The position numbers and the translations under genes were made by a program. From assembly GCA_003510525.1 (NCBI GenBank), contig DOMD01000133.1, positions 975 to 8,502 of the forward strand: a stretch of DNA of 7,528 nucleotides, in the 5' to 3' direction. This document shows positions 1-6,496 of this stretch, one piece after another. Each line of letters begins with the position of its first letter. Position 1 is the stretch's first letter. This DNA comes from Candidatus Omnitrophota bacterium (GTDB lineage: Bacteria; Omnitrophota; Gorgyraeia; Gygaellales; UBA12090). The notes below the pieces were generated by a model. That model saw nothing but the letters and a program-made list of their open reading frames with translations. It was not told the DNA's origin and ran no database searches.

Positions 1-850
1 AATGATAAATTCTGGGTAAACTTAAGGCCGGATGCCGAAGATCAGATTATTGACCCTGACCTGGAAAAAACCGATATCGGCAAGATACTTTTAGAGGCCG
101 ACCTGCAGTTGAAAAAGGACACTGCCGGCGCCACCTCGCCCCAGACCGCGGAAGGAAAACAATATTGGGATAAACTGTATAAGAAAGCCGGGGAATTGTT
201 CGGCAGTGAAAACATCACCATTCCTACCATAACCCGGCCATGGATAGTGCCGGGTGAGGTAATTATTAATACTTCCGTTAACGCGGCCTATATTTACAAG
301 GCCAACCTCAAGGTGATGTTGGAAGAGGATTACCTGTCCAGTAGGGGCGGTTCGCGAACCGCCCCTACTGCGTATCAGCAATACGAATTCAATGATCCAC
401 GGTTAAAAGAGCTGAATCAGTATTCTACCCGGCTTATCCAAGAACTAATCATTCCCCGGCTTACCAAAGAGATAAATACGGCTAAACGCTATTCTGCCTT
501 AAGGCAGGTGTTTTATTCCTTAGTCCTGGCCAAGTGGTTTAAGAAGGCCTTTGTCGGAAAAACCGGAGAATACTCCTCGCTTATTGATACCAATAATCTC
601 ACCGGCCTTATTTCCCCGAAATCCTGGTCCAAATTAGCATATTTTAATGAGTATAAGAAATCCTTCCAAGACGGCGAATATAACCTGAAAGAGCCGGTTT
701 ATTCCCCCGCTGGTCAGACCCTGCGCACCTATGTTTCCGGAGGAGCGCTTCCAATGGTCGGGAACCCGATAGAAATAAATGGAAATATCTCTTTGCCCAC
801 AGGCAAGAATATAATACCGGTATCTTTATCAAAAGGGCAAGCCGCGGCAT
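1..850 (+). other. Uncharacterised Omnitrophota-type N-terminal region of the giant protein
   Basis: Codons 1 to about 283 are rich in aromatic and charged residues. They include FWVNLRPDAEDQIIDP (codons 4-19), ENITIPTITRPWIVPGE (codons 71-87), RYSALRQVFYSLVLAKWFK and KEPVYSPAGQTLRTYVSGG. From memory, near-identical phrases recur in very large hypothetical proteins of Omnitrophota, usually ahead of a variable C-terminal part. I know of no assigned function. The region begins outside the window, so its N-terminal limit cannot be set. It carries an in-frame palindrome between EEDYLS and AYQQYEFND. Lineage recognition is recollection, not a search result. Confidence 0.6.
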
Positions 851-3800
851 CCGCGATAGTTGATAAGCAGGAAGTATTTGACCTGGCTAAGAAATGGCTT
901 AATAAGATTTTTTCAATACATCCGGAAGGATTTGGAAATATGGTCCTTGATGAAGATGGGCATTATAAAGGGACTCCCCGCTACGGCACGAAAGAGCTGG
1001 CGGTAATGAAGAAGGAAATAGATGCCTTTATAAAACGGCAGTATGGAGATTCTCCCGATGACTTCAAAGAGCCGGTATATGTTTTTGCTATCGGAATTGG
1101 CGGGCAAAGCGCGTGTGTATTTCCCGCGGTAAAGCATACGCGCCGCCAGCCCAATAGGACACTAATAGAGTGTGATTCTTTAGGGATTGATTATTCCGGA
1201 TATGAAAATGAACTTGTGGAAGCTATCAGGAAAAACCGGAAAACCAAGGCGCTTTGGGAGGTGGGAAGCAAGTCGGGAAAGACCGATGAGACGATGACAA
1301 ACTTTCAGCAGGTCTTTCAGATGCTGATTCGGGTATGGTCGCGGGTTGAATATGGAGACGATAACGGCAGGGCCATCGCGCAAGAATTAATAGATAAGCT
1401 TTTTGACGGACTTCCTTTAGCGGAAAAGCGCCTGGAACAATTAAATCTTAAATCTGAAGAACAAAAGGTCTTAAGTTTGGTGTTTGATGGTTTATTTATG
1501 GTTACCGGAAAATATGATGAAACTCAAAAGAAAGGCAGCCGCCTTGACCAATTCCGGAAAGGGTTCTTAAGGCAATTTTATCAGGGGGAAGATAAAGTTG
1601 CTTCCTTAGAGATGTTGGATAATTTAGGCGGGCGGTATCAGATGATCGGGCCGAATACGGCCGTGCTCGCGGCTTTGTTTGGGCTTAAAGTGGAGGATAT
1701 CTTCGCCGGAGGAAAAGAAGAGCTTTTGGCTCAGAGGTCGGGAAATTCCGAGAGCATAACGTTAGCAGAAACTTTATACCGCGAAAATATTAATCATTTA
1801 CTAATAGCCTTTCCCAGCGGTATTATTTTTAGCGCCCTGGGAGAAGGTTTTGACCAGAATATCGCGGAAAGCACGGGTAAGGGAAGAAGTATTGGCGAGC
1901 CGGTGGGGCTCCAGCCTTATGTGTATACGCCTGATACCATTAGGGATGCCTTCAGCAATGTCAAGCTTACGGGCAAAAAGGCATATTTTATAATTGATGT
2001 CCCCGGCCTGCCGCGGACTGATATTGAGAAGCAGATAAAAAAAGGAGATATTGTTTTTCGCTATCAGATGAATGAGATTTCCGAGAAGGAATTTGGCCGG
2101 TTAGTTCAATTTGTGGAGGGCATTACCGTAAGGTATGGAACGCTTAATACCGCCCAGATACTCAGTAAGAAGCAAAGAGAGTATAAGCTTACAGATATAG
2201 ACCTTTCTGATCCGGAGGTTATGCGCCAGATTATGCAGGGGCCGGATAAAACTAATCCCGCTAAGGAGGGATTGCAGAAGCTTAATGACATTTGGAAACA
2301 GATAGACCTTTTTTTACAGCCGGATGTGGAGGATGCCAAGAAGCTCTTAGCAGAAATAGCCCGCCGGTTTTTAAATAAGGAAGGTAAAATTGTTAAAGGT
2401 TTACTGGTAAGAGATAATGAAGCCAGAAAAGATTTTTACAGGAATATCAGTAAAGAGCTGAATTTCTCCGGCGGAATAATTGTGAACAGGGGAGGTTTAG
2501 GGTTAATTAATCAGGATGGCCGCTATGTGAGCGGGGATGAGGCCGCGGAATCTTTGAATGATCTCGTATCTAAAATTAGAGTTAAGGAATCAGCTCCGGT
2601 CAGGGCAAATATTCCTTCGGTAAGGTTAGAATCTATAATAAAATATACATTATACTTCTTGGAAAGGCTATCTTCTTCAAACAAGAATAGCGGTTATCCG
2701 GATACTTCTTTGAATAACATACAAGAGCTTGAAAAGAGAAGGACTGCATTGTTTAAAGATCTTCATGAACAATTATCCGGTAAAAGGCTTAGCGCCGCTC
2801 AAGAAGATACTGCTGGCGCGTTAGCGGCCCTGCTTTTAAAGGCGCATAAATCCGGGAAGACCTTAAATTTTACGCTCTACGAAGTAAAAAACGGGGTAAC
2901 TGAGATTTTGAGAGATTTTATGCGGCACTTAGGGATTGATTGCGTTGATTTTGGCCCGGGGGTTCAGCATAAAAGGTTTCAAGAGGCCGCCGGCGGTAAC
3001 GGAGATAATCTGGCTATAGAAGTGATAGTGCAATCCGTAAGAGAGCCGGATTATTCTAATATAAAAAATGAAATAATTAAAGCTGACGGAAATGTCCCTG
3101 ATTACCTGCACGGCCTTTTACCTCAAGAAGAGCGCTGGCTTTATGGCCAGGCCTATTCACAGAGGTTTAAAGACGTTAAGACGGAGACCGCCGAATTATT
3201 AGCCAGCGACCTTAGCGACAAAACTAATATGCTTAATTTTATAGCTGTCTTGATAAGAATGACGAGCATATATCAGCATAATGTTTATTATGCTTCTTCT
3301 TCCCTTGAGTTTATTTCCTTAGCTTACAAGGCGCAAGAAAATGGTTTATTGTCGAAAGCCGCGTTAGAGAATATTCGTTCCTGGCAGGGAAAAGAATATG
3401 AAAGCGCGCGTCAGGAGCTGGCTAAAGAATTTGAAGCGGCAGGGAATGATTCCGCGAAATGGAAAGAAATTAACGATGGCTGGTATCGTCAGGCCGCTAT
3501 AGGCACCGCGGGAATGCGCGGCAAGATGGGCCTGGGAACCAACCGGATTAATAAGTTTACCCTGGGCCGGTTGATGGCGGCTCAGGCAAAAGTTGTGAAA
3601 GGCGAAGCCTACGCCCGGATGCTTGTAGAAAAAGGGGTTTTTGACCCTTCTGCCGTAAAACCGGCAGTGGCAATAGGTGGGGATACCAGGAGAGGTTCTT
3701 ATGATCCGGATGCCAAAGGCCCGGGTGAGTTCATAAAATTGGATGCCTTGATCAATGTAATTATGGGAGTCAAGCCATATGTCTTTAGAAGGCCTACCAC

Positions 3801-6180
3801 TACCCCGCAATTGTCTTGGACAGTGGCTAATCTGGAAGTAGATGAAGGATATCAAATTATTTCCGGTTCTATAAATACGGCCAGCCATAATCCCAAGACT
3901 GATAACGGAAAAAAACCTTATAAATATGACGGCTCCCAAATTACCGGAAAGTTTGTGGAGTTTTTAAACCAAGAGCTGGAAAGCCAGACCATAGCTGAAC
4001 TGGCAGAGTTAGAATATAAAGGTATAAATATCTTGAAAAATACGGATGAGGCTTTTGAACTGGCGCTTAAAAATGAGGATATTAAGTATTTAGGCCGCCC
4101 GGTTGACAGAGATGATTTTACAGGTGACGCTTATAACGCGGACGAAAAGTTTATAGCCAGAGAATTACAGCAAGGTATGTATATAAATAGTTCTAACGGT
4201 GCTTTTGATAGGAGAGAGATAAATTTAACAAACGCCAAGATTGTGGTTTCTTGTTTAGGGGGAGGCGCGAAGCCAATATTAAGTGATTTACTAAAACTAA
4301 GAGGAGTAAAGGAAGAGCAGGTATTTTGGGTTCAAAGCAATCCGGATCCTGAGTTCAGCGAAGTAGAAGGCGGAAAGCCGAACCCGGAATTGGAAAGCGC
4401 CAGGAGCACCGCGCTTCAAAAAGCGATTGAAATAGACGCGGATATTGTATTTTGGCTGGATCCTGATGGTGACCGTCCGGCGGTAGCGGCAAAGAAAAAT
4501 TCGAATAAAAAAGCCGAAAGCACGGATGACTACTTATCTTTAAACGGCAACCAGCAATTAGCGGTGGTTACGGAGTATATTATTAGGGAATTGCAGCGTT
4601 CAGCTGAAGAAAATAAAGTAGAAGATGCTCCCAGATTTAAAGATATAGACTCGGATTTGAGGTGGAATGCCGAAATGCTGCTTAAGAATAAAGATAAGCT
4701 GAGAATGGCTGCTACAGTTGTTTCCGGAGATATGATGAAGGTTATTGCCAGAGCCAATGGGATTAAGATGATAGAGACACTTACCGGTTTTAAATATATT
4801 GGAGATGAGATTGAGAAACGTTCGGAATATGTGAGAAAGCTGGCGAATATTCCTTACCGGGATTGGCAAAAGCTTTCTTATTCAGAAAAATTAGGTCATA
4901 TTTTACGCTATGGCGGGGAAGTTATTCTCTTGGGCGGGGAGGAATCTTTAGGCCTGACTACCGGATTAGATATGCACGATAAAGACGCCCTTTCCGGAAT
5001 ACTCTGGTTATTGGAGATTTTTGGCCGCTCAAGAAATCAAGGGGTTTCTTTGGTCCAGCGCTTAGAGGGAATTTATGATACCTATGGTTATTATAAAGAG
5101 GCCTTTCCTATGCTTCAGAAGGGAAGCCAATATTCCGGAGTTTCTTTCTCAGAAGAAGATGCTATGGGTATTATTAAAGGTGAGGGGGAGAGTATTTTAG
5201 GTTATTTTAGGAATACTCCTCTTAAGAATATAGAAATAGCCGGTAAAAAAGTGATTGCTATGCTGGATTTTCAGAATCAAGAGGCTTATAACCGCGATAA
5301 AAAATTGATTTTTGATAGGACAAAAAGAGGATTAGTAACGATTGGTTATTCCGCCGACGACGCTGGTGTATACCTGAATCCGCTCATGGCGGATTTCGGA
5401 AAAATTCCCTTACCCGAAAAAATGTCTGGTTTGTCAAACAAGATAGATTTACGGGGGATTTATTCTTTCGGCCATCTTCCGTTAGGCGAAGATAAGTCCG
5501 GAAAATATTTATTAAATATGGCTAGTAAAGAAAATAATCTTCCCCTGGAAGATTTTATTATGTTAGTGCTTGAGGATGGTTCTAAAATAATAGTCCGTCC
5601 TTCAGGGACCGAGCCGGTAATTAAATTTTATATTAACGGTAGAGGATTGCTGGAAAACCGTGTTGCGGTAGATGGGTGGATTCAAGAAGCATACAAGGGA
5701 ATTGATAAGCTGACTAATAGTATAGCTAAAAAGCGTTTTCCGGATAGATATAGCAGCAGCGCATTGACAGAGGTTAATTCTGCCGCGCGGGCGAATGATT
5801 TTAAAGGCGGCGGTATTGATATGAAGGGAGACAACTGGATTCAGGTTATGGGTATGAATAATATCCGGGAATTCTCCGATATCCTGCCGCGGAATATCAA
5901 TAGAGAGATGGATATTAATAAGGAATTGATAGAGATAAATAATTTGATCCAAAGCGGCAATATTCCTTCTCCTGAAAGGCTGGGAGAGGATATCGGTTAT
6001 TGCCTCTATAAAGACCGGCTTAGCGCGTATAAGGACGATATAGATATGTCTCTTATGGGCGTAGGAAGATTAAAAGAGGAGTATGGTTTAGAAATGGGAA
6101 AGGAGTATCTGCGAATACTCTTTTTAATGCACAGCATAGTTAATCCCTTTGAGTCTGAGAGTTATCTAAGCGAGGATTAA
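1..6180 (+). CDS. Giant multidomain protein, 5'-truncated: Omnitrophota-type N-terminal region + glucose-6-phosphate isomerase + phosphoglucomutase + C-terminal tail
   Basis: The frame is open from the first base of the window to the TAA at 6178-6180, giving 2,059 visible codons. The first possible start, TTG at 109, is not a credible initiation site: the 36 codons before it continue the same conserved region (FWVNLRPDAEDQIIDP) and no Shine-Dalgarno precedes it. The gene therefore begins upstream of the window. In order I see an uncharacterised region (codons 1 to about 285), a PGI-like SIS region (about 290-1065), a phosphohexomutase (about 1120-1905) and a tail (about 1910-2059). PGI interconverts fructose-6-P and glucose-6-P, and the mutase interconverts glucose-6-P and glucose-1-P, so the two form a two-step relay. 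No membrane segment or signal peptide is visible in this part, which fits a cytoplasmic location. A palindromic repeat is carried in frame at 339-370. The enzyme-family calls are strong; the activity and size of the full protein are unknown. Confidence 0.93.
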   Translation, partial: NDKFWVNLRPDAEDQIIDPDLEKTDIGKILLEADLQLKKDTAGATSPQTAEGKQYWDKLYKKAGELFGSENITIPTITRPWIVPGEVIINTSVNAAYIYKANLKVMLEEDYLSSRGGSRTAPTAYQQYEFNDPRLKELNQYSTRLIQELIIPRLTKEINTAKRYSALRQVFYSLVLAKWFKKAFVGKTGEYSSLIDTNNLTGLISPKSWSKLAYFNEYKKSFQDGEYNLKEPVYSPAGQTLRTYVSGGALPMVGNPIEINGNISLPTGKNIIPVSLSKGQAAASAIVDKQEVFDLAKKWLNKIFSIHPEGFGNMVLDEDGHYKGTPRYGTKELAVMKKEIDAFIKRQYGDSPDDFKEPVYVFAIGIGGQSACVFPAVKHTRRQPNRTLIECDSLGIDYSGYENELVEAIRKNRKTKALWEVGSKSGKTDETMTNFQQVFQMLIRVWSRVEYGDDNGRAIAQELIDKLFDGLPLAEKRLEQLNLKSEEQKVLSLVFDGLFMVTGKYDETQKKGSRLDQFRKGFLRQFYQGEDKVASLEMLDNLGGRYQMIGPNTAVLAALFGLKVEDIFAGGKEELLAQRSGNSESITLAETLYRENINHLLIAFPSGIIFSALGEGFDQNIAESTGKGRSIGEPVGLQPYVYTPDTIRDAFSNVKLTGKKAYFIIDVPGLPRTDIEKQIKKGDIVFRYQMNEISEKEFGRLVQFVEGITVRYGTLNTAQILSKKQREYKLTDIDLSDPEVMRQIMQGPDKTNPAKEGLQKLNDIWKQIDLFLQPDVEDAKKLLAEIARRFLNKEGKIVKGLLVRDNEARKDFYRNISKELNFSGGIIVNRGGLGLINQDGRYVSGDEAAESLNDLVSKIRVKESAPVRANIPSVRLESIIKYTLYFLERLSSSNKNSGYPDTSLNNIQELEKRRTALFKDLHEQLSGKRLSAAQEDTAGALAALLLKAHKSGKTLNFTLYEVKNGVTEILRDFMRHLGIDCVDFGPGVQHKRFQEAAGGNGDNLAIEVIVQSVREPDYSNIKNEIIKADGNVPDYLHGLLPQEERWLYGQAYSQRFKDVKTETAELLASDLSDKTNMLNFIAVLIRMTSIYQHNVYYASSSLEFISLAYKAQENGLLSKAALENIRSWQGKEYESARQELAKEFEAAGNDSAKWKEINDGWYRQAAIGTAGMRGKMGLGTNRINKFTLGRLMAAQAKVVKGEAYARMLVEKGVFDPSAVKPAVAIGGDTRRGSYDPDAKGPGEFIKLDALINVIMGVKPYVFRRPTTTPQLSWTVANLEVDEGYQIISGSINTASHNPKTDNGKKPYKYDGSQITGKFVEFLNQELESQTIAELAELEYKGINILKNTDEAFELALKNEDIKYLGRPVDRDDFTGDAYNADEKFIARELQQGMYINSSNGAFDRREINLTNAKIVVSCLGGGAKPILSDLLKLRGVKEEQVFWVQSNPDPEFSEVEGGKPNPELESARSTALQKAIEIDADIVFWLDPDGDRPAVAAKKNSNKKAESTDDYLSLNGNQQLAVVTEYIIRELQRSAEENKVEDAPRFKDIDSDLRWNAEMLLKNKDKLRMAATVVSGDMMKVIARANGIKMIETLTGFKYIGDEIEKRSEYVRKLANIPYRDWQKLSYSEKLGHILRYGGEVILLGGEESLGLTTGLDMHDKDALSGILWLLEIFGRSRNQGVSLVQRLEGIYDTYGYYKEAFPMLQKGSQYSGVSFSEEDAMGIIKGEGESILGYFRNTPLKNIEIAGKKVIAMLDFQNQEAYNRDKKLIFDRTKRGLVTIGYSADDAGVYLNPLMADFGKIPLPEKMSGLSNKIDLRGIYSFGHLPLGEDKSGKYLLNMASKENNLPLEDFIMLVLEDGSKIIVRPSGTEPVIKFYINGRGLLENRVAVDGWIQEAYKGIDKLTNSIAKKRFPDRYSSSALTEVNSAARANDFKGGGIDMKGDNWIQVMGMNNIREFSDILPRNINREMDINKELIEINNLIQSGNIPSPERLGEDIGYCLYKDRLSAYKDDIDMSLMGVGRLKEEYGLEMGKEYLRILFLMHSIVNPFESESYLSED
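339..370. repeat. Perfect 32-bp palindrome inserted in frame in the coding sequence
   Basis: The 16-nt arm CAGTAGGGGCGGTTCG is followed directly by its exact reverse complement, so the whole 32-nt unit is self-complementary with no loop. It lies inside the giant reading frame and is translated as roughly SRGGSRTAPT without breaking the frame. Its GC content is well above the flanking sequence. GC-rich palindromes with this GGGGCGG/CCGCCCC design are, from memory, dispersed repeats in several environmental bacterial lineages. The nearest named parallel is the Rickettsia palindromic elements that sit inside genes. No second copy occurs in this window. Confidence 0.85.
868..3200 (+). other. Glucose-6-phosphate isomerase (PGI, SIS fold) region of the giant protein
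   Basis: Several PGI landmarks occur in the right order. They are the SIS glycine loop GIGGQS (codons 365-370), SKSGKTDETMTN (423-434, equivalent to the SKTFTTxETxTN phosphate-binding loop), DNLGGRY (540-546, the PGI signature DNxGGRFS with Q where S/T is usual), AESTGKG (622-628, containing the conserved Glu of the second SIS half), LQPDVEDAK (772-780) and GPGVQHK (985-991, with the conserved His). The QPDVxxAK element and the late His motif resemble the PGI half of bifunctional transaldolase/PGI enzymes more than classical PGI. The span, about 780 codons, is longer than a usual 450-550 residue PGI, with extra sequence mainly between AESTGKG and GPGVQHK. The usual Arg, Glu and His are present, so activity is plausible. 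I could not place the C-terminal Lys with confidence. Confidence 0.75.
3358..5715 (+). other. Phosphoglucomutase/phosphomannomutase (PGM2-like alpha-D-phosphohexomutase) region of the giant protein
   Basis: All four catalytic loops of the alpha-D-phosphohexomutase superfamily are intact. They are the phosphoserine loop TASHNPK (codons 1293-1299, Ser 1295), the metal-binding loop DPDGDR (1487-1492), the sugar-binding loop GGEESLG (1645-1651) and the phosphate-binding loop RPSGTEPVIKFY (1866-1877). The entry motif GTAGMRGKMG followed by GTNRIN (from codon 1168) is typical of the PGM2-type branch that uses hexose- or pentose-1-phosphates. The reaction is Mg2+-dependent transfer between C6 (or C5) and C1 phosphates through a glucose-1,6-bisphosphate intermediate. 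The region is about 785 codons, against roughly 550-600 for free-standing PGM2-type enzymes, with the excess between the loops. Linkage to PGI makes glucose-6-P/glucose-1-P the likely substrate, but phosphopentomutase or mannose-phosphate activity cannot be excluded. Confidence 0.9.
5728..6177 (+). other. C-terminal tail of unknown function of the giant protein
   Basis: After the mutase come about 150 codons with no enzyme motif. The first part is a Ser/Ala-rich linker (RYSSSALTEVNSAARAND) leading to FKGGGIDMKGDNW, a phrase I recall recurring as a short FKGGID-type motif in Omnitrophota proteins. The last ~95 codons (from NREMDINKELIEINNLI) look alpha-helical and charged and include SGNIPSPERLGEDIGYCLYK. 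No transmembrane segment or sorting signal is evident. It may be a lineage-specific interaction module; that is inference. Confidence 0.45.
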
Positions 6181-6225
6181 ATTTAAGGCTGGTTGGCACT
6201 GCTAATTCAGTTTTTTTAGATAAAA

Positions 6226-6285
6226 TTTAACTTTTAAAAAATAACTTATAAACCCCGCCTAATCAGCGGGGTTTAACTTTTAAAA
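6226..6285. repeat. 14-bp direct repeats flanking the terminator hairpin
   Basis: TTTAACTTTTAAAA occurs at 6226-6239 and again, identically, at 6272-6285, with the terminator hairpin at 6249-6275 between them; the second copy overlaps the end of the stem. The repeat is AT-rich, so part of the similarity may be chance, but 14 identical bases 46 nt apart could mark a small duplication or an insertion footprint. Confidence 0.5.
6249..6285 (+). terminator. Rho-independent terminator after the giant gene
   Basis: TAAACCCCGC (6249-6258) pairs perfectly with GCGGGGTTTA (6266-6275) around the 7-nt loop CTAATCA, a 10-bp stem. It lies 68 nt after the stop codon. The downstream tract CTTTTAAAA is only moderately U-rich. 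On the opposite strand the stem is followed at some distance by TTATTTTTT, so it could work in both directions. A second, weaker candidate just upstream is ACTG/CAGT (4 bp) followed by seven T at 6211-6217. Confidence 0.7.
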
Positions 6286-6293
6286 TTATGCTT

Positions 6294-6320
6294 TTGAGTT
6301 GGGCGAAATAGAGGTATAAT
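6294..6320 (+). promoter_or_regulatory. Sigma70-type promoter for the MgtA-type ATPase transcript
   Basis: A perfect -10 hexamer TATAAT sits at 6315-6320. A -35-like TTGAGT is at 6294-6299, giving a 15-nt spacer; reading TTTGAG one base earlier gives 16 nt. The spacer is shorter than the ideal 17, so strength may depend on an activator. It lies just past the terminator and faces the ATPase gene. Transcription would begin near 6327, leaving a leader of about 170 nt before the TTG start. Confidence 0.6.
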
Positions 6321-6338
6321 CTTTAAATTACTATGAAA

Positions 6339-6373
6339 CTTTCATGCCAGCCGAAAAGCCGGCACCAATGAAG
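6339..6373 (+). promoter_or_regulatory. Imperfect hairpin in the mgtA leader
   Basis: CTTTCAT (6339-6345) can pair with ATGAAG (6368-6373) with one bulged T. Inside it, GCCAGCC and GCCGGC partly pair around a GAAAA-type loop. It begins about 12 nt after the predicted transcription start, so it would be the first structure in the transcript. I do not recognise it as a known riboswitch; a role in leader control is inference. Confidence 0.35.
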
Positions 6374-6386
6374 ATGAAAATACTTT

Positions 6387-6450
6387 TGTCATTGTCCGGC
6401 TTGACCAGACAATCCAGATTATCTGGATTCCCGCTTTCGCGGGAATGACA
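6387..6450. repeat. Three-hairpin palindromic repeat with 7-bp terminal inverted repeats (MITE-like)
   Basis: The 64-nt unit is bounded by TGTCATT (6387-6393) and its complement AATGACA (6444-6450). Within it are three consecutive stems: GTCCGG/CCAGAC (6394-6410, one mismatch), AATCCAGA/TCTGGATT (6411-6418 and 6422-6429, loop TTA) and ATTCCCGC/GCGGGAAT (6427-6434 and 6439-6446, loop TTTC). The ATTCCCGC...GCGGGAATGACA core resembles, from memory, dispersed repeats found in many bacterial genomes, including dRS3-like repeats in Neisseria. It encodes no protein and sits inside the leader of the ATPase gene. Only one copy is in this window. Confidence 0.75.
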
Positions 6451-6484
6451 TGCTATTCTAACTCATTGTAATGAATATGGATAT

Positions 6485-6488
6485 GGAG
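6485..6488 (+). promoter_or_regulatory. Ribosome binding site deciding the TTG start of mgtA
   Basis: GGAG lies 8 nt before TTG at 6497. The ATPase frame has a stop at 6446-6448 and no ATG or GTG between it and this TTG, so the RBS supports initiation at TTG, which begins the protein with (M)NNSKNTQAWFYY. Confidence 0.65.
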
Positions 6489-6496
6489 ATTTTCAG

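Larger units (their letters stand above)
6181..6496. other. Intergenic spacer, no supported protein gene
   Basis: This 316-nt AT-rich stretch holds the terminator, direct repeats, promoter, leader hairpin and three-hairpin repeat listed separately. Short ATG frames exist (6333, 12 codons; 6368, 26 codons; 6471, 9 codons), but none has a good ribosome binding site or a recognisable product. Confidence 0.75.

Noticed and set aside
109..111. TTG as the start codon of the giant gene
   Set aside because: The frame is open and conserved upstream to base 1 and no ribosome binding site precedes the TTG; it is an internal Leu codon.
339..450. CRISPR or tandem repeat array around the palindrome
   Set aside because: Only a single palindromic unit is present, with no spaced repeat copies, and it lies within coding sequence.
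3364..3939. Minus-strand open frame of 191 codons
   Set aside because: It is antisense to the start of the phosphoglucomutase region, including GTAGMRG and TASHNP; no start signal or family resemblance.
6368..6448. Small + strand ORF of 26 codons
   Set aside because: Most of its codons come from the three-hairpin repeat; such translated repeats are common spurious gene calls, and no ribosome binding site is seen.
6321..6496. M-box (Mg2+) riboswitch in the ATPase leader
   Set aside because: The length would fit, but I do not see the conserved M-box sequence blocks and much of the leader is occupied by the palindromic repeat. A covariance-model search would settle it.
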